Positions 8,902-18,919 of a stretch of 64,000 nucleotides of DNA are shown one piece after another. The position numbers were made by a program, and so were the translations under genes. Within the stretch, counting starts at the first letter, position 1. Every line of letters begins with the position of its first letter. Location of the stretch: NCBI RefSeq assembly GCF_000317435.1, contig NC_019751.1, forward strand, positions 3,348,001-3,412,000, read 5' to 3'. Source of the stretch: Calothrix sp. PCC 6303. Lineage in GTDB: Bacteria; Cyanobacteriota; Cyanobacteriia; Cyanobacteriales; Nostocaceae. The notes under the pieces are model-generated. The model did no database searches. It was not told the origin of the DNA and worked only from the letters and a program-made list of their open reading frames with translations.

Positions 8902-11577
8902 ATGACTACAATTTCTAATTTAAACAATGGAATTTTCACTGTTGATGCTATAGGTAAAGTTAGCGTTGATTATCTCTATGATGGAGGGTTGAACAAGGGA
9001 GAACTAGCGATCTTTAGCCTTGAAGGTATGGAAAATATGGCGGTGGGTTCCGCAGAATTTATTCGTGAAGCCACTAAACGTGCTCTCAGCAATTCTCAAC
9101 AGGGTTATATAGCGGTACGGGATGAAAGCGATCGCGCTCGTTTCAGCGACCTGAATAATCAAATGTCCTGGGAAAAAGATTTTAACGGCGGTATTTACAA
9201 GAGTCTCCAGACATTTGAGATGAAGGCAGGAAGCAAATTTGCGATGATGTTAGTCACCGATACTACGGTAGCTAAGATTTCTCAAAGTACCTCCATTAGT
9301 ACAGACAGAGTTCTATTTTCTTTTGGTTCAGTAGATCCAATCACCGGAAAAGTTGCACCCCAAATCACAGATATTACTGGTAAAGGAAATACCTTCGGTT
9401 GGGAAGATATTAATACCTTAAAACCAACCAATAATGATTTCAACGATATGGTTGTTCAGGTGTCTGGTGCAACAGCGATCGCACCTGCTCTCAAAGATTC
9501 TGTTAACTCTAACCGAAATTGGTTAAATACCCAAGTTGGGCAGGAATTATCACAATATGCTAACCGTTCTCGGTTTGAATCGGGTACATTTATTGTCGAT
9601 GGTACTGGTCAAGTTCAATTTGACTATCTCTATGATGGCGGTTGGTATCAAGGAGAGTTAGCCGTCTTTAGCCTCAAAGGGATGCAAAATTACAAACCAG
9701 GTTCTGCAGAGTTTACACGAGAAGCCACAGCTCGCGCTTTAAGTAACTCGAAACAGGGTCACATTCTGATTAGCGATCGCACGGAAGGATCGCGCTTTAA
9801 CGGTAATGTGAGTTGGGAACCTAACTTTAACGCTGGTGAGTATAAGGGAATTAAGTCTTTCCAGATGGATGCTGGGGATGAGGTAGCATTTATGCTAGTA
9901 CAAAATACTACCTTTGATGAGATTTATCGCCAACCCTACGCTACTGCTCAAGCAGGTAAACAAGTTATTTTCTCTACCGATAAAAAGCAGCTAGTTGCAG
10001 TAGATAAAAATGGCACTCTAGCATTTGAAGATGTCGGTATTAGCTCTGGTAAGGCAGATAAAGATTTCAATGATTTGGTTTTCCAAGCCAAAGGACTCAA
10101 CGGTAACAACATCCCTGAGATGAACGCTGAAATTAATTCCCAACGGGATTGGCGAACTAGCTCTACTGGACAAGACTTGCTCAAATATGCAAACCGCTCT
10201 ACATATAGTGAGGGAGTGTTTGAAGTTGGTGAAACTGGTAAGGTAACTTTTGACTTTCTTTTTGATGGCGGTTGGTATAAAGGAGAGTTTGCCGTCTTCA
10301 GTCTCAAGGGAATGGAGAATTATAAACCTGGTTCGGAAGCTTTTATCAAAGAAGCCACGACACGCGCTCTCAGCAATTCTAAATTAGGTTATGTCTTGGC
10401 GAATGACCCGACTGAAGCGGCACGGTTTAGTGCAAAACTGTCTTGGGAACCTGATTTTAATTCTGATGGTGCAAAATATTTAGGAGTTAAAACCTTTAAC
10501 ATGGATGCAGGTGATAAATTTGCCTTCATGCTCGTCCCCAATACCACTGTTAAAGAGATTAACTCATTTAAGGGCATAAGTAGCGCCAGCTCTATGGTGC
10601 AATATGGAAAGGTACCTCTATTCTCCATTCCCGAAGCGAATCCTAGGATGGGTCGTGGACAAATGGTAAGTGTAGATGGTAGCGGAACTTTTGCTTTTGA
10701 AGATATTCCTACAGGTTTGTCTACTTCCGACCGCGATTACAACGATTTCGTTTTCCAAATCAAAGGTGCTACAGGAATCACTCAGTCAATAGATGATTTC
10801 TCTAACTCCGATCGCAATTGGCGTGCTACAGAAGTAGGAAAAGAATTACTCAAATATTCAAATCGGGCTGTTTTTGATGAAGGTGTCTTTCAAGTCGATT
10901 CAACAGGTCAAGTAAAAATCGACCTACTCTACGATGGTGGTGGTCATCACACCGATGAAATTGGCATTTTTAGCCTCAAAGGTATGGATATATATGAAGC
11001 TGGCTCAGATGCTTTCATCAGAGAAGCTATTCGCCGCGCCAGTAGTAATTCTACAGATGGTTATGTTGTAGTCAAAGATGCTGAAGAGGGTGCGCTTTTC
11101 AGTGACAATAGTGGCATTCTAGACTGGGAAATAGACTTTAATGATGGAGCATATCAAGGGAAGAAAACTTATCAGATGAAGGAGGGAGATACTTTTGGTT
11201 TTGTTCTCGCTTCTAATAAAACTTTTAATGATGTTTTAACTGGACAAAGTTTGAAAAATAATAACAGACCTTTCTTCTCTATGTCGGCGGTTAATTTAAA
11301 CCATGATGTACAAGTGGGAGATGTACTTACAGGAACTAAAGGAACAATTATTGGTTTTGAAGATCTTTCTCTTAATGGAGGTTCTAATCGAGACTACAAC
11401 GATTTTGTGATTAGCGTTGAAGGAGCTAAGAGTATTGGCATCACCAACGTCAAAGATATCATGGTTAACTATCATAACTGGGTGGATACACTAATAGGAA
11501 ATGATATTGTTAACTACTTTAATAATGGAGCTACTTTGACAAATACTTTTTTCTCAAATAATACTAATCTAGGGTAA
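8902..11577 (+). CDS. Protein of four tandem DUF4114 modules
   Basis: The 891-residue product is four copies of one module of roughly 215 residues, starting near residues 1, 223, 434 and 656. Each copy has the strand-turn motif (D)YLYDGG, then EL(A/G)(I/V)FSLxGM, a helix xFIREATxRALSNS, a middle strand ending in DAG or KAG before FAxML, and closes with FEDxxxxxxxxDFNDxVFQ, the acidic calcium-site-like signature of DUF4114. A linker NSxRNWRxTxxGxELxKYANR joins the copies. DUF4114 is common in secreted or surface proteins and often sits beside RTX or PEP-CTERM signals, but no signal peptide, RTX block or anchor is visible here. The C-terminus ends in an Asn/Thr/Phe-rich tail that could be a secretion signal. 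A structural, calcium-binding surface role is inference. Confidence 0.8.
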   Translation: MTTISNLNNGIFTVDAIGKVSVDYLYDGGLNKGELAIFSLEGMENMAVGSAEFIREATKRALSNSQQGYIAVRDESDRARFSDLNNQMSWEKDFNGGIYKSLQTFEMKAGSKFAMMLVTDTTVAKISQSTSISTDRVLFSFGSVDPITGKVAPQITDITGKGNTFGWEDINTLKPTNNDFNDMVVQVSGATAIAPALKDSVNSNRNWLNTQVGQELSQYANRSRFESGTFIVDGTGQVQFDYLYDGGWYQGELAVFSLKGMQNYKPGSAEFTREATARALSNSKQGHILISDRTEGSRFNGNVSWEPNFNAGEYKGIKSFQMDAGDEVAFMLVQNTTFDEIYRQPYATAQAGKQVIFSTDKKQLVAVDKNGTLAFEDVGISSGKADKDFNDLVFQAKGLNGNNIPEMNAEINSQRDWRTSSTGQDLLKYANRSTYSEGVFEVGETGKVTFDFLFDGGWYKGEFAVFSLKGMENYKPGSEAFIKEATTRALSNSKLGYVLANDPTEAARFSAKLSWEPDFNSDGAKYLGVKTFNMDAGDKFAFMLVPNTTVKEINSFKGISSASSMVQYGKVPLFSIPEANPRMGRGQMVSVDGSGTFAFEDIPTGLSTSDRDYNDFVFQIKGATGITQSIDDFSNSDRNWRATEVGKELLKYSNRAVFDEGVFQVDSTGQVKIDLLYDGGGHHTDEIGIFSLKGMDIYEAGSDAFIREAIRRASSNSTDGYVVVKDAEEGALFSDNSGILDWEIDFNDGAYQGKKTYQMKEGDTFGFVLASNKTFNDVLTGQSLKNNNRPFFSMSAVNLNHDVQVGDVLTGTKGTIIGFEDLSLNGGSNRDYNDFVISVEGAKSIGITNVKDIMVNYHNWVDTLIGNDIVNYFNNGATLTNTFFSNNTNLG

Positions 11578-12050
11578 GCTCTAACGAACGAAACGCGGTT
11601 TCTTCAGTTGAAATACGAAACATTCTTGTCTTGAGTCGAAAGAAACCGCGCTTATTTACTTCACCAAAAGTTTTGAAAAACGTCAAATCGAGCTTTTTAA
11701 TTATAGCAGTGGATATCTTGGTTAGGATATACTATTTGTCTAAAAAGGAACTCTTAGGAATGTGGATTAAATAAAGTGCAAGCCTTGCGGTATACAAGAA
11801 AAGCGGAGCTTAACCCACCATTTCAAGCTTAATCGAAAAGTGCAGGTTATTAAATTCGCGTTCCTTAAAGATTTAGTCATTGTTTGATTAAAATAGTCGA
11901 TAAAGTTGAGTCTGTTGCTTGTCAAATCATCCTCGCCTGGATATAACTTGGCATTGAAAACCCGTTCAAATCATTAAATCTGATTTTTTCTTATGTAGCA
12001 TTATTTTAGAGAATTGAAGGAACGTAAAAATACTGTAATCAATGAAAATT
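11578..12050. other. Intergenic region between convergent genes
   Basis: Immediately after the DUF4114 stop lies a long inverted repeat: GAAACGCGGTTTCTTCAG at about 11588 pairs with GAAAGAAACCGCGC at about 11638. It resembles the AAACCCGGTTTC repeats that flank the CHAT gene and may terminate transcription from both sides. No gene is visible in the rest. Confidence 0.45.
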
Positions 12051-13397
12051 TTATGTAGCTTCCTCTATATTTTTTGTATCTTTTGTTTGCAAATATTTTG
12101 AATTTGGGGTTTCTTGACAGCCAATACCCATTACTACTAAACCTGGCCAATATAAATACACTAATATTTCCAAATTCTCGCCATTCGCATATAAAAAAAG
12201 AATCATCACAATACTCAAGCCAACTTTAGCTGTCGGGCATTCCTTATTCATTGACTTGATTAATAAATAAATAAAACTTGCAGCCATTGGGACAGCAAGG
12301 GCTATAAACCCGATAATACCTTTGACAAACAATACACCAGCCCAAGTATGGTGCGAACCAATGGGCATATATTCCACAATGTGGGGACCATCTTCAACCA
12401 CACCATGTCCCCAAATGGGGGCTTCAGTATGCCAACGATATATAGCAATTCGTTTTAATGCCATACGTACCCTTGTAGAAGCTGCTCGTGCAGCTTTGAA
12501 ACCTTCCCAAAAATTATCAATAGCCATAATTATAGAGGGGGAGAAAATACCACCCAAATAACTTGCAAACCCCATTCCAATTAGTATCCGTGGTCGGCTC
12601 ATACCAGATAAAACAGACGTTAATAAAGGAATAACTACAATACAAAGTTGAGCCATACGAGACTTACAAACAAAGCACATCAGCACCGAACCAATTAATC
12701 CTAAGTAGCGCCATTTTTGATTTTTTTCTTGCAATGCCAACATAAAATTCACATTACCAACAAAACCCAATGCTGGTCCCCAAGGGGTAAAAAGCCGCCA
12801 ACGTAAGTCACCAGTGCTACCATCAATTTCATAGAAAGGTACGTCAAAAAATTCATTACCTGGACCTCCTATAGCTCTTAGTGGTGAAACATAAAGAACT
12901 TGGGGTAAATGTAAAGAGGGAGCCAAAAGTAAAAACGGGGTAATCAACAGGGTATGAAAACCGACAATGCAAACAGCTCGATAAATTAATTGGGGACGAA
13001 TATTTAAGCATCCAGCTAAAGGATAGAGAGCAAGTGCAGCCCAACCTTTAGCCCAGCCAATAGAAGATTTAATAATCAAACTAGTTGGTAGGTTATAGTC
13101 TACATGACCACCAATTAATGCGATTTCCATGAATATCATTCCAATTACCCAAAGCCAGATCACCCAGGAGATAGAAATTTTTTCCTCAACTGGGGTGTCT
13201 TTAGTCTGAGCCAGGATTTTAATTACTAGAAATAGTAAAAGTAGCCAACCCATAATAGCGCCAACAACATACAATCCACCAACAAGCCAAATAAAATAAG
13301 TATTGGCGATCGCCCACCAAACTACTTTTTCTGGTATGTTTTGCGGCTGGATATCATCTTTGTCTTTTGTATCTTGATTGATTTGTTTTTTTTTCAT
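12051..13397 (-). CDS. O-antigen ligase/polymerase-like membrane protein (Wzy-type)
   Basis: The 448-residue product has about ten to twelve hydrophobic segments and the Wzy_C/O-antigen ligase pattern: a large extracytoplasmic loop between late helices containing WGHGVVEDGPHIVEYMPIG and SHHTWAGVLFVKGIIGF, where the H-x-x-W/G-rich loop is typical of polysaccharide polymerases. It would polymerise lipid-linked repeat units on the outer face of the plasma membrane. The N-terminal 20 residues are charged (KKKQINQDTKDKDD). The gene lies 37 bases after the Wzz-like gene on the same strand, so they likely form one operon facing the main glycosyltransferase operon. Assignment to polymerase and not ligase rests on this context. 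Confidence 0.75.
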   Translation of the reverse strand: MKKKQINQDTKDKDDIQPQNIPEKVVWWAIANTYFIWLVGGLYVVGAIMGWLLLLFLVIKILAQTKDTPVEEKISISWVIWLWVIGMIFMEIALIGGHVDYNLPTSLIIKSSIGWAKGWAALALYPLAGCLNIRPQLIYRAVCIVGFHTLLITPFLLLAPSLHLPQVLYVSPLRAIGGPGNEFFDVPFYEIDGSTGDLRWRLFTPWGPALGFVGNVNFMLALQEKNQKWRYLGLIGSVLMCFVCKSRMAQLCIVVIPLLTSVLSGMSRPRILIGMGFASYLGGIFSPSIIMAIDNFWEGFKAARAASTRVRMALKRIAIYRWHTEAPIWGHGVVEDGPHIVEYMPIGSHHTWAGVLFVKGIIGFIALAVPMAASFIYLLIKSMNKECPTAKVGLSIVMILFLYANGENLEILVYLYWPGLVVMGIGCQETPNSKYLQTKDTKNIEEAT

Positions 13398-13434
13398 TAG
13401 TTCTTACTTTCTCAGTGTTCCCCAACTTGTACCT

Positions 13435-14847
13435 TCAGGAAAGCCACTTGGATAATTTATCTATCCAGGGTTTACGAATCCAGATCAAGCACATACCAAG
13501 AGTAGAAAATACAGAACCCATTGCAGCTCCAGCCAGCACTAAGCCTTTCTTGGGAGTTGTCGGTTCAGTTGGTAAACTAGGCTCTACAGCCATCTGTATC
13601 AAGGGGTAAGCTGAAAAAATATCTCCTTGTCCTAAATCTAATTTGGTGAGGGTAGAGGCAAAGGTTGCTTCGGCTATTTGTGCGTCGCGCTTCAAGTTGT
13701 CCAGGCTAGATTCTCGTTGAGAGAGGGTATCTAAGCGCTTCTCTAACTGATTAATTTCTACATCTAGTGCTTTTGCCTGAGCTTTTAGTCCTTGTGCCTC
13801 TGAGTTGTAAGATACCAAACTCTGGAATAATGCATCCCGGCTTGACCCATTTAAAGCCAGAGCTAAACGATTAAGTTTAAATATAGTTATTGGTTTACCT
13901 AATATATACTCACTGCGTTGCAGTAGAGCTGCTAGAGTTGCTTCCTGTCGTTTGCTTTCATTCACCACATTGGGATGATTAGAGGTCAAATCAGCCAGTA
14001 AAAGTTCCCGCTTTGATGCAGCTTGACTATAATCTTTGAGATTTTGTTGAAAGACTTGATCTGCATGGAGAAAAAAAGCATCGGCAGCTTCCTGGGGAGA
14101 TAGTCCGAGAACTCTGACAAGCTCTTGTATACGTTTGCTTGTCAGTTCTTCTTGGGCTTTAGTTTCTGCTAGCTGTCGGCGTAACTGCTCAATGTTGGAA
14201 GATAAATTACCTACTTGTTCAGGAAAACTCAGACCATAACGCATTTTATAATTTGATAGCTGTTTCTGAGCCTCCTGTAGCTTTTGCTGGGTGGTAAGGA
14301 AGATTTTCTCTGTAGGTTCCCGACGCTGAGTGATTTCTCCGCTTCGTAAGGTATTAGTTTCGTTCACCATAGCCTGATACAAAGCTAGAGATTTCTTGTG
14401 TGCATCTTCTGGGCTTTTACCAGTGAGTTCAAACTGCATGATGGTGGTGTTATCTATGAGTTTGATGCGAGGTTTACCAAATTGATCTTGCGGAATTTTG
14501 GCGATCGCAGAAGCCGCTTTGATCACTGCATCACTAGTAAAAATAAATTCATAATTAGACCGAGCATCATAAGTAGAACTACCGAGAGAAGAAACGCTGG
14601 AAGATGTTGCCTGACCAATTCCTGGTAAATTAACATTAACGCCAGAACTAGCACCACTTAAAAGTAGAGCAAACTCACTGGTATAGCTTGGTTTGGTGAC
14701 TTTTAAATACTGGACTGATGATCCCCAAATCAAAGTATTGCTTAACCCTGCAAGAATAATATAGCGAAGCCAACGACCAGTGATTAAATTTTTGACCTCT
14801 AATATTTTGACAATCAACACCTGTTGCGAACCCTTAACAAATCTCAT
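13435..14847 (-). CDS. Wzz/GumC-type polysaccharide chain-length determinant
   Basis: The 470-residue protein has a membrane segment near residues 28-44 (YIILAGLSNTLIWG), a long periplasmic region with predicted coiled coils (LTTQQKLQEAQKQL; NIEQLRRQLAETKAQEE; EINQLEKRLDTLSQRESSLD), and a second membrane segment near the end preceded by the proline-rich PSLPTEPTTPKKG, the classical Wzz signature. There is no fused tyrosine kinase domain. Such proteins set chain length and, in Wzx/Wzy systems, contact the polymerase and outer-membrane exporter. It is the first gene of the minus-strand pair with the Wzy-like gene, and its start faces the plus-strand cluster across a 741-base gap. Confidence 0.85.
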   Translation of the reverse strand: MRFVKGSQQVLIVKILEVKNLITGRWLRYIILAGLSNTLIWGSSVQYLKVTKPSYTSEFALLLSGASSGVNVNLPGIGQATSSSVSSLGSSTYDARSNYEFIFTSDAVIKAASAIAKIPQDQFGKPRIKLIDNTTIMQFELTGKSPEDAHKKSLALYQAMVNETNTLRSGEITQRREPTEKIFLTTQQKLQEAQKQLSNYKMRYGLSFPEQVGNLSSNIEQLRRQLAETKAQEELTSKRIQELVRVLGLSPQEAADAFFLHADQVFQQNLKDYSQAASKRELLLADLTSNHPNVVNESKRQEATLAALLQRSEYILGKPITIFKLNRLALALNGSSRDALFQSLVSYNSEAQGLKAQAKALDVEINQLEKRLDTLSQRESSLDNLKRDAQIAEATFASTLTKLDLGQGDIFSAYPLIQMAVEPSLPTEPTTPKKGLVLAGAAMGSVFSTLGMCLIWIRKPWIDKLSKWLS

Positions 14848-15588
14848 GGAATATAAATACCAAATAGGAGCGTTTGAATCGAGTGTCAGAATAGAAATAA
14901 TATTGATTAATAAAAATCTTATTAATTTGAAACATCAGAATTGTTTGAACTGGTTAGATTGAAAAAAATTATGTATATATTTTACTTTTTGTAAAAACGG
15001 CAATCAATAATGGCAAGCATTCTATTTAGATACATAGGCAAAAATAAAGCTTTATTAATACATATACAAGACAAACAAAACATTCTTTTTGAACACATAC
15101 AAAATATACATTATGTTCATGGAAGCATGTTTTTTATGATCACAACATTATATCCAATTTAAATAAATGTCCAAAAAATCTTAATATCAAGATGAATCAA
15201 ATACACAGACAAGCTTGAATTTTAGGCATTTTTAGTAAATTATCAGACTTACGGCTGTCGTCTTTTCAGATTATCTTGGAGGTGAAATTGGGTGTAAAGC
15301 TCGACATTCATACTAATGATAGATTATAAACAAAATAGTAATAGAGAATTTATATTTAGATTGTGAATATACACCAAGGTTCAAAAGCTGATGCAGCTAT
15401 CTTGTTCCGGAAAGACTCATTCAAAAATCAAACCGGATTTCTAGGAATTTATTTTTTGATTTGAATACTTATCAAATATATTGACAATTTCAAAAAAATA
15501 TAAATTTATTATTGATTGAGCAAAATTTGATAGTTTTGTGCATTTTTTCATTGATTGTCATGATTTTTAATCATTTTGTTAATCAAAT
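14848..15588. other. Divergent promoter region of the polysaccharide locus
   Basis: This AT-rich gap separates the minus-strand wzz/wzy pair from the plus-strand glycosyltransferase operon, so it should hold promoters in both directions. No gene is seen. The last 60 bases contain overlapping TTGATT/AATCA repeats (for example TTGATTGTCATGATTTTTAA) that could bind a regulator; no known consensus can be assigned. Confidence 0.4.
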
Positions 15589-16650
15589 ATGGGACATACA
15601 ATAGGGTTGCTAAATACTTATTCAACTTTAAATATTGGTGATGCTGCAATTTATACCGCTCTGACTGCCTTAGTATCTGAGGCTAAAGTAGTAGCTCAAT
15701 TTCAAGATTTAGAACCGAATTATATTCCTGGGTTGCAAATTTTGCCACAGATAGGAACTTGTAATGCCTATATCAGTGTAGGTGGCGATATTTTCAATAA
15801 TGCCCGCGAAGGTTTGATCACGAAAGCTTTTATTAAAAATCTTTTGCAATTGCAGCGATCGCCTCGGCATACTTTTGTGTTTGGACAGTCAATTCCGCGC
15901 TCGTGTCACGGTTTGAGTTTCCAGGCTTTGGCATTTTTTTGGCGGCGTTTAGCTGCTGTTTGTGTTCGGGATGTCCAAAGCCATCAACGTTTAATCCAAG
16001 CTGGAGTAAAGGCAATTTTGTCTTTTGATGTCGCCTTTAGTCTCTCTGTCACTGAAGAGGCGAAGATCAGGGCAAAACAGGTTTTACAAGCTCTAGATAT
16101 TTCCCCAGACTCAGCTGCATTGATTTCTCTGCGTGCTTTTGACTCGATGTATAGCCATGATAATCAGCAGTTTCAAACTCAACTGGTGACTCTTAGTCGT
16201 AACTTGTACAAACAGGGATATCAACCTGTATTGCTGATTCAATCTCAAGCCTACGGTGCTGATAATGACTTAGCAGTGGCAGAAGAAATCGCTCGCCAAG
16301 TTCCAGAACTCAAGATTTTTAATCCCTTTGTCGTCACTCATGAATTGCCCAATTGGCAACTAGTAATGGGAGCATTGGCAATTTGTCGTTTGATTGTTGC
16401 CATTCGCTATCACACAGCAGTTCTAGCTTTAGCTAGTGGTAAAGTTCCTTTTAATTTGTACTACTCAAATAAGGGCAAAGATTTAACCCAACGGTTGGGA
16501 ATCCCTGGGTGCAGCTTGGAAGAGTTCAACCCACATACAGATATAAATGCGATCGCTGCCACCGCTGATGCAACCTTTGACGATGCGGCGATTCGTCAAC
16601 AGGTTAAACAAGACTTCCAAACATGCTATAGCCAAGTAGTACCAAAATGA
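15589..16650 (+). CDS. Polysaccharide pyruvyltransferase family protein
   Basis: The 353-residue product fits the polysaccharide pyruvyl transferase family (PF04230): an N-terminal NxGDxAI-type motif (STLNIGDAAIYTAL), a middle segment YISVGGDIF, FGQSIPRS, and the C-terminal RYHTAVLALASGKVPFNLYY (20 residues), where R-x-H-T/S is the conserved catalytic region. Members add pyruvate ketals to sugars, or act as related sugar-modifying enzymes, in exopolysaccharide assembly. It is the first gene of the plus-strand operon; its stop codon overlaps the start of the next gene by four bases (ATGA). The family call is firm; the exact acceptor is unknown. Confidence 0.85.
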   Translation: MGHTIGLLNTYSTLNIGDAAIYTALTALVSEAKVVAQFQDLEPNYIPGLQILPQIGTCNAYISVGGDIFNNAREGLITKAFIKNLLQLQRSPRHTFVFGQSIPRSCHGLSFQALAFFWRRLAAVCVRDVQSHQRLIQAGVKAILSFDVAFSLSVTEEAKIRAKQVLQALDISPDSAALISLRAFDSMYSHDNQQFQTQLVTLSRNLYKQGYQPVLLIQSQAYGADNDLAVAEEIARQVPELKIFNPFVVTHELPNWQLVMGALAICRLIVAIRYHTAVLALASGKVPFNLYYSNKGKDLTQRLGIPGCSLEEFNPHTDINAIAATADATFDDAAIRQQVKQDFQTCYSQVVPK

Positions 16651-17645
16651 AAGCCAAAGTTTGTCATCTGGTGGGTGGTCAGGGTATGGGCTGGACTGGT
16701 GGCATCAAAGCCACTTTAAAAAGTTTAGAAATGTCCCATCTATCACAAAAATTTGAGTTTGCGATCGCACCTTTGTCAGATGCATCATTTATTGTCAGAC
16801 AACAGCGACCTGATGTAATTGTGGTTCATGCAGCTTCCTCTTGGCGGGGGTTGTTGTCCCTCTGGAAGCTGAAGCGTTCATCCAAGTTAATTGTCAATGA
16901 ACACCATTATTCAGCCAGCTTTGAAGCCTTTAATGTTCCCTCAGTGGCTCGGTTTCATGGGATGCTCAAACTGACTTATGGAATGTGCGATCGCGTCATT
17001 GCTGTTTCTGTAGGACAACAGCAATGGATGCAGAAAAATAAATTAGTTGCGCCTGATAGGATTGCCCTGATTCAGTCTTCGCGGATGGTTGATCAATTCT
17101 TAGCTGTTTCCCCCAAACCCAGAGTTGCAAATCAACCATTTGTGTTAGGAGCCTATGGACGCTTTTGTTGGCAAAAAGGGTTTGATATTCTGATTGAAGC
17201 AGTCAAACAACTTCCTGATTCCCAAATTACATTACAACTGGGTGGTAGTGGAGCAGACGAAGCCAAGTTAAAAGAATTAGCTGCTACCTGCCCTGATATT
17301 GAATTTGTCGGTCGCATTGATGATGTACCTGCTTTTTTGAGTCATTGTGATGCTGTGGTTATTCCCTCCCGTTGGGAACCTTGGGGTAATGTGTGTTTAG
17401 AAGCTCGGGCGGCAGCTAAACCGATTATTGCGTCTGCGGTGGATGGTTTGAGTGAACAGATGCAAGGCTGTGGACGACTGATCCCAGTAGAAAACCCAGT
17501 AGCACTAGCTAAAGCAATTCAAGAATTAGCCGCTCTACCATCTGTCCAATTAGCACAGATGGGACAAGAAGGAAAAGCCTCAGCAATCACCGCTTGGGAG
17601 ACTTATTTATCTAATTGGCAAGGGTTGCTAGAGGAAGTAATATGA
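16647..17645 (+). CDS. GT4 family glycosyltransferase
   Basis: The 332-residue product has the GT-B fold pattern of family 4. The C-terminal half contains LGAYGRFCWQKGFDILIEA, the usual start of the donor-binding domain, then IPSRWEPWGNVCLEARAAAKP with the E-x7-E motif that binds the nucleotide sugar. The glycine-rich loop near the N-terminus reads GGQGMGWTGGIKATL. It lacks membrane helices, so it acts on the cytoplasmic face. Overlaps of four bases with the gene before and the gene after (start at 17642) show tight translational coupling within the polysaccharide operon. Donor and acceptor sugars cannot be read from the sequence. Confidence 0.9.
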   Translation: MKAKVCHLVGGQGMGWTGGIKATLKSLEMSHLSQKFEFAIAPLSDASFIVRQQRPDVIVVHAASSWRGLLSLWKLKRSSKLIVNEHHYSASFEAFNVPSVARFHGMLKLTYGMCDRVIAVSVGQQQWMQKNKLVAPDRIALIQSSRMVDQFLAVSPKPRVANQPFVLGAYGRFCWQKGFDILIEAVKQLPDSQITLQLGGSGADEAKLKELAATCPDIEFVGRIDDVPAFLSHCDAVVIPSRWEPWGNVCLEARAAAKPIIASAVDGLSEQMQGCGRLIPVENPVALAKAIQELAALPSVQLAQMGQEGKASAITAWETYLSNWQGLLEEVI

Positions 17646-18919
17646 AAGCGATCGCTCAGGCTCTAGCTGCTTTCAAAAAAGACCGATTTGTCCGCAACAT
17701 TGGCTGGATGGGGTCTTCCGAATTAGTGATTCGGGTATTCCGCCTGGTGACTACCGTGATTCTCGCCCGGTTGCTCAGTCCTGAAGACTATGGACTCGCT
17801 GCCATTGTCCTCATGACTCACGACTTTATTCGGGTATTTACCCGCAATGGTATTGCAGACAAAATTATCCAGGCGGATGCATCCGAGGTTGAAGAGTTGT
17901 GCCGTACAGCTTATGGATTGAATTGGTTAATTGCTTTGGTTCTTTTCACCCTGCAATGTTTAGTATCCTTAGCGATCGCCCAATTCTACGGTAATTTCCA
18001 TCTCATTGTTCCTATCTGTTTAATTGCCATCACCTACCTGATCTATCCTCTAGCGATGGTGCAAACAGCCCTGATTCGTAGAGAAAATCGCTTGAATATT
18101 TTGGCTTTGATCAGTTTAGTTCAAATTTCCACAGATAACGTTCTGACAGCGATTTTAGCCTTATCTGGCATGGGAATGTGGGCGATCGTTTTACCGAAAT
18201 TTTTGGTGGCTCCCATCTGGATTATTCTCACGTTTAAATATCATCCTTGGCGGATGACTAAATCTTTCTCCTTTAATAAATGGCAACAAATTACCTCCTT
18301 TGCCAGCCGCATTTTGGGAGTCGAGTTACTCACCATCTTTCGGGAAAACGTCGATTATCTCTTAATTGGTCGGTTTGTCGGTGTGCAAGCTTTAGGGGTT
18401 TATTACTTCGCCTTTAATGCTGGTTTAGGAATTAGCTTGAGCGTCATTAATGCCATTCGCGTATCCCTATTTTCGGATCTGTGCAATCTGAACTCTCAAC
18501 CTAGCTTATTTGCTCAACGCTATCTGCAAAGCCTACGCAAAATAGCCATGATGATTGTGCCTCTGGTGGTGCTGCAATCCAGTTTAGCTCCCTTTTATGT
18601 TCCCTTAATATTTGGGCAGAAATGGGTTGAGCGTGGAGCCGTACCCATCTTAATTTTGATTTGTATTTCAGCCCTATCTCGCCCCTTTGCTGATGCAGCC
18701 TCTTTGATGTTCCGAGCCTTTGGTCAGACGCAAATTGAATTGCGCTGGAATATCATATTCACTATTTTTCTAGCCATTGCTATTTGGGTAGGAACCCAGT
18801 GGGGTATCTTAGGAGCTGCGGTTGCTGTCATGGCAACTCACCTGATTCTACAGCCCCTATATACCCTTTGGGCTACAAGGCAAACCCTACCAAAATTTTT
18901 ACAGGAGGCTAAAGGATGA
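17642..18919 (+). CDS. Wzx-type oligosaccharide flippase
   Basis: The start is placed at ATG 17642 because it overlaps the preceding stop as ATGA and is preceded by AGAGGAAG at the right distance; an upstream in-frame TTG at 17615 is less likely. The product has about twelve hydrophobic segments and the PST/MATE-like opening RNIGWMGSSELVIRVFRLVTT, here split as RNIGWMGSSELV and IRVFRLVTT, followed by ILARLLSPEDYGLAAIV, the hallmark of lipopolysaccharide/teichuronic acid exporters of the RfbX/Wzx group. It would flip undecaprenyl-linked repeat units to the outer side for polymerisation by the Wzy-like protein. The next gene also starts with an ATGA overlap. Confidence 0.88.
   Translation: MKAIAQALAAFKKDRFVRNIGWMGSSELVIRVFRLVTTVILARLLSPEDYGLAAIVLMTHDFIRVFTRNGIADKIIQADASEVEELCRTAYGLNWLIALVLFTLQCLVSLAIAQFYGNFHLIVPICLIAITYLIYPLAMVQTALIRRENRLNILALISLVQISTDNVLTAILALSGMGMWAIVLPKFLVAPIWIILTFKYHPWRMTKSFSFNKWQQITSFASRILGVELLTIFRENVDYLLIGRFVGVQALGVYYFAFNAGLGISLSVINAIRVSLFSDLCNLNSQPSLFAQRYLQSLRKIAMMIVPLVVLQSSLAPFYVPLIFGQKWVERGAVPILILICISALSRPFADAASLMFRAFGQTQIELRWNIIFTIFLAIAIWVGTQWGILGAAVAVMATHLILQPLYTLWATRQTLPKFLQEAKG

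Noticed and set aside
17615-17641. TTG start nine codons upstream for the flippase
   Set aside because: ATG 17642 overlaps the previous stop as ATGA and has AGAGGAAG before it, matching the other junctions of the operon.
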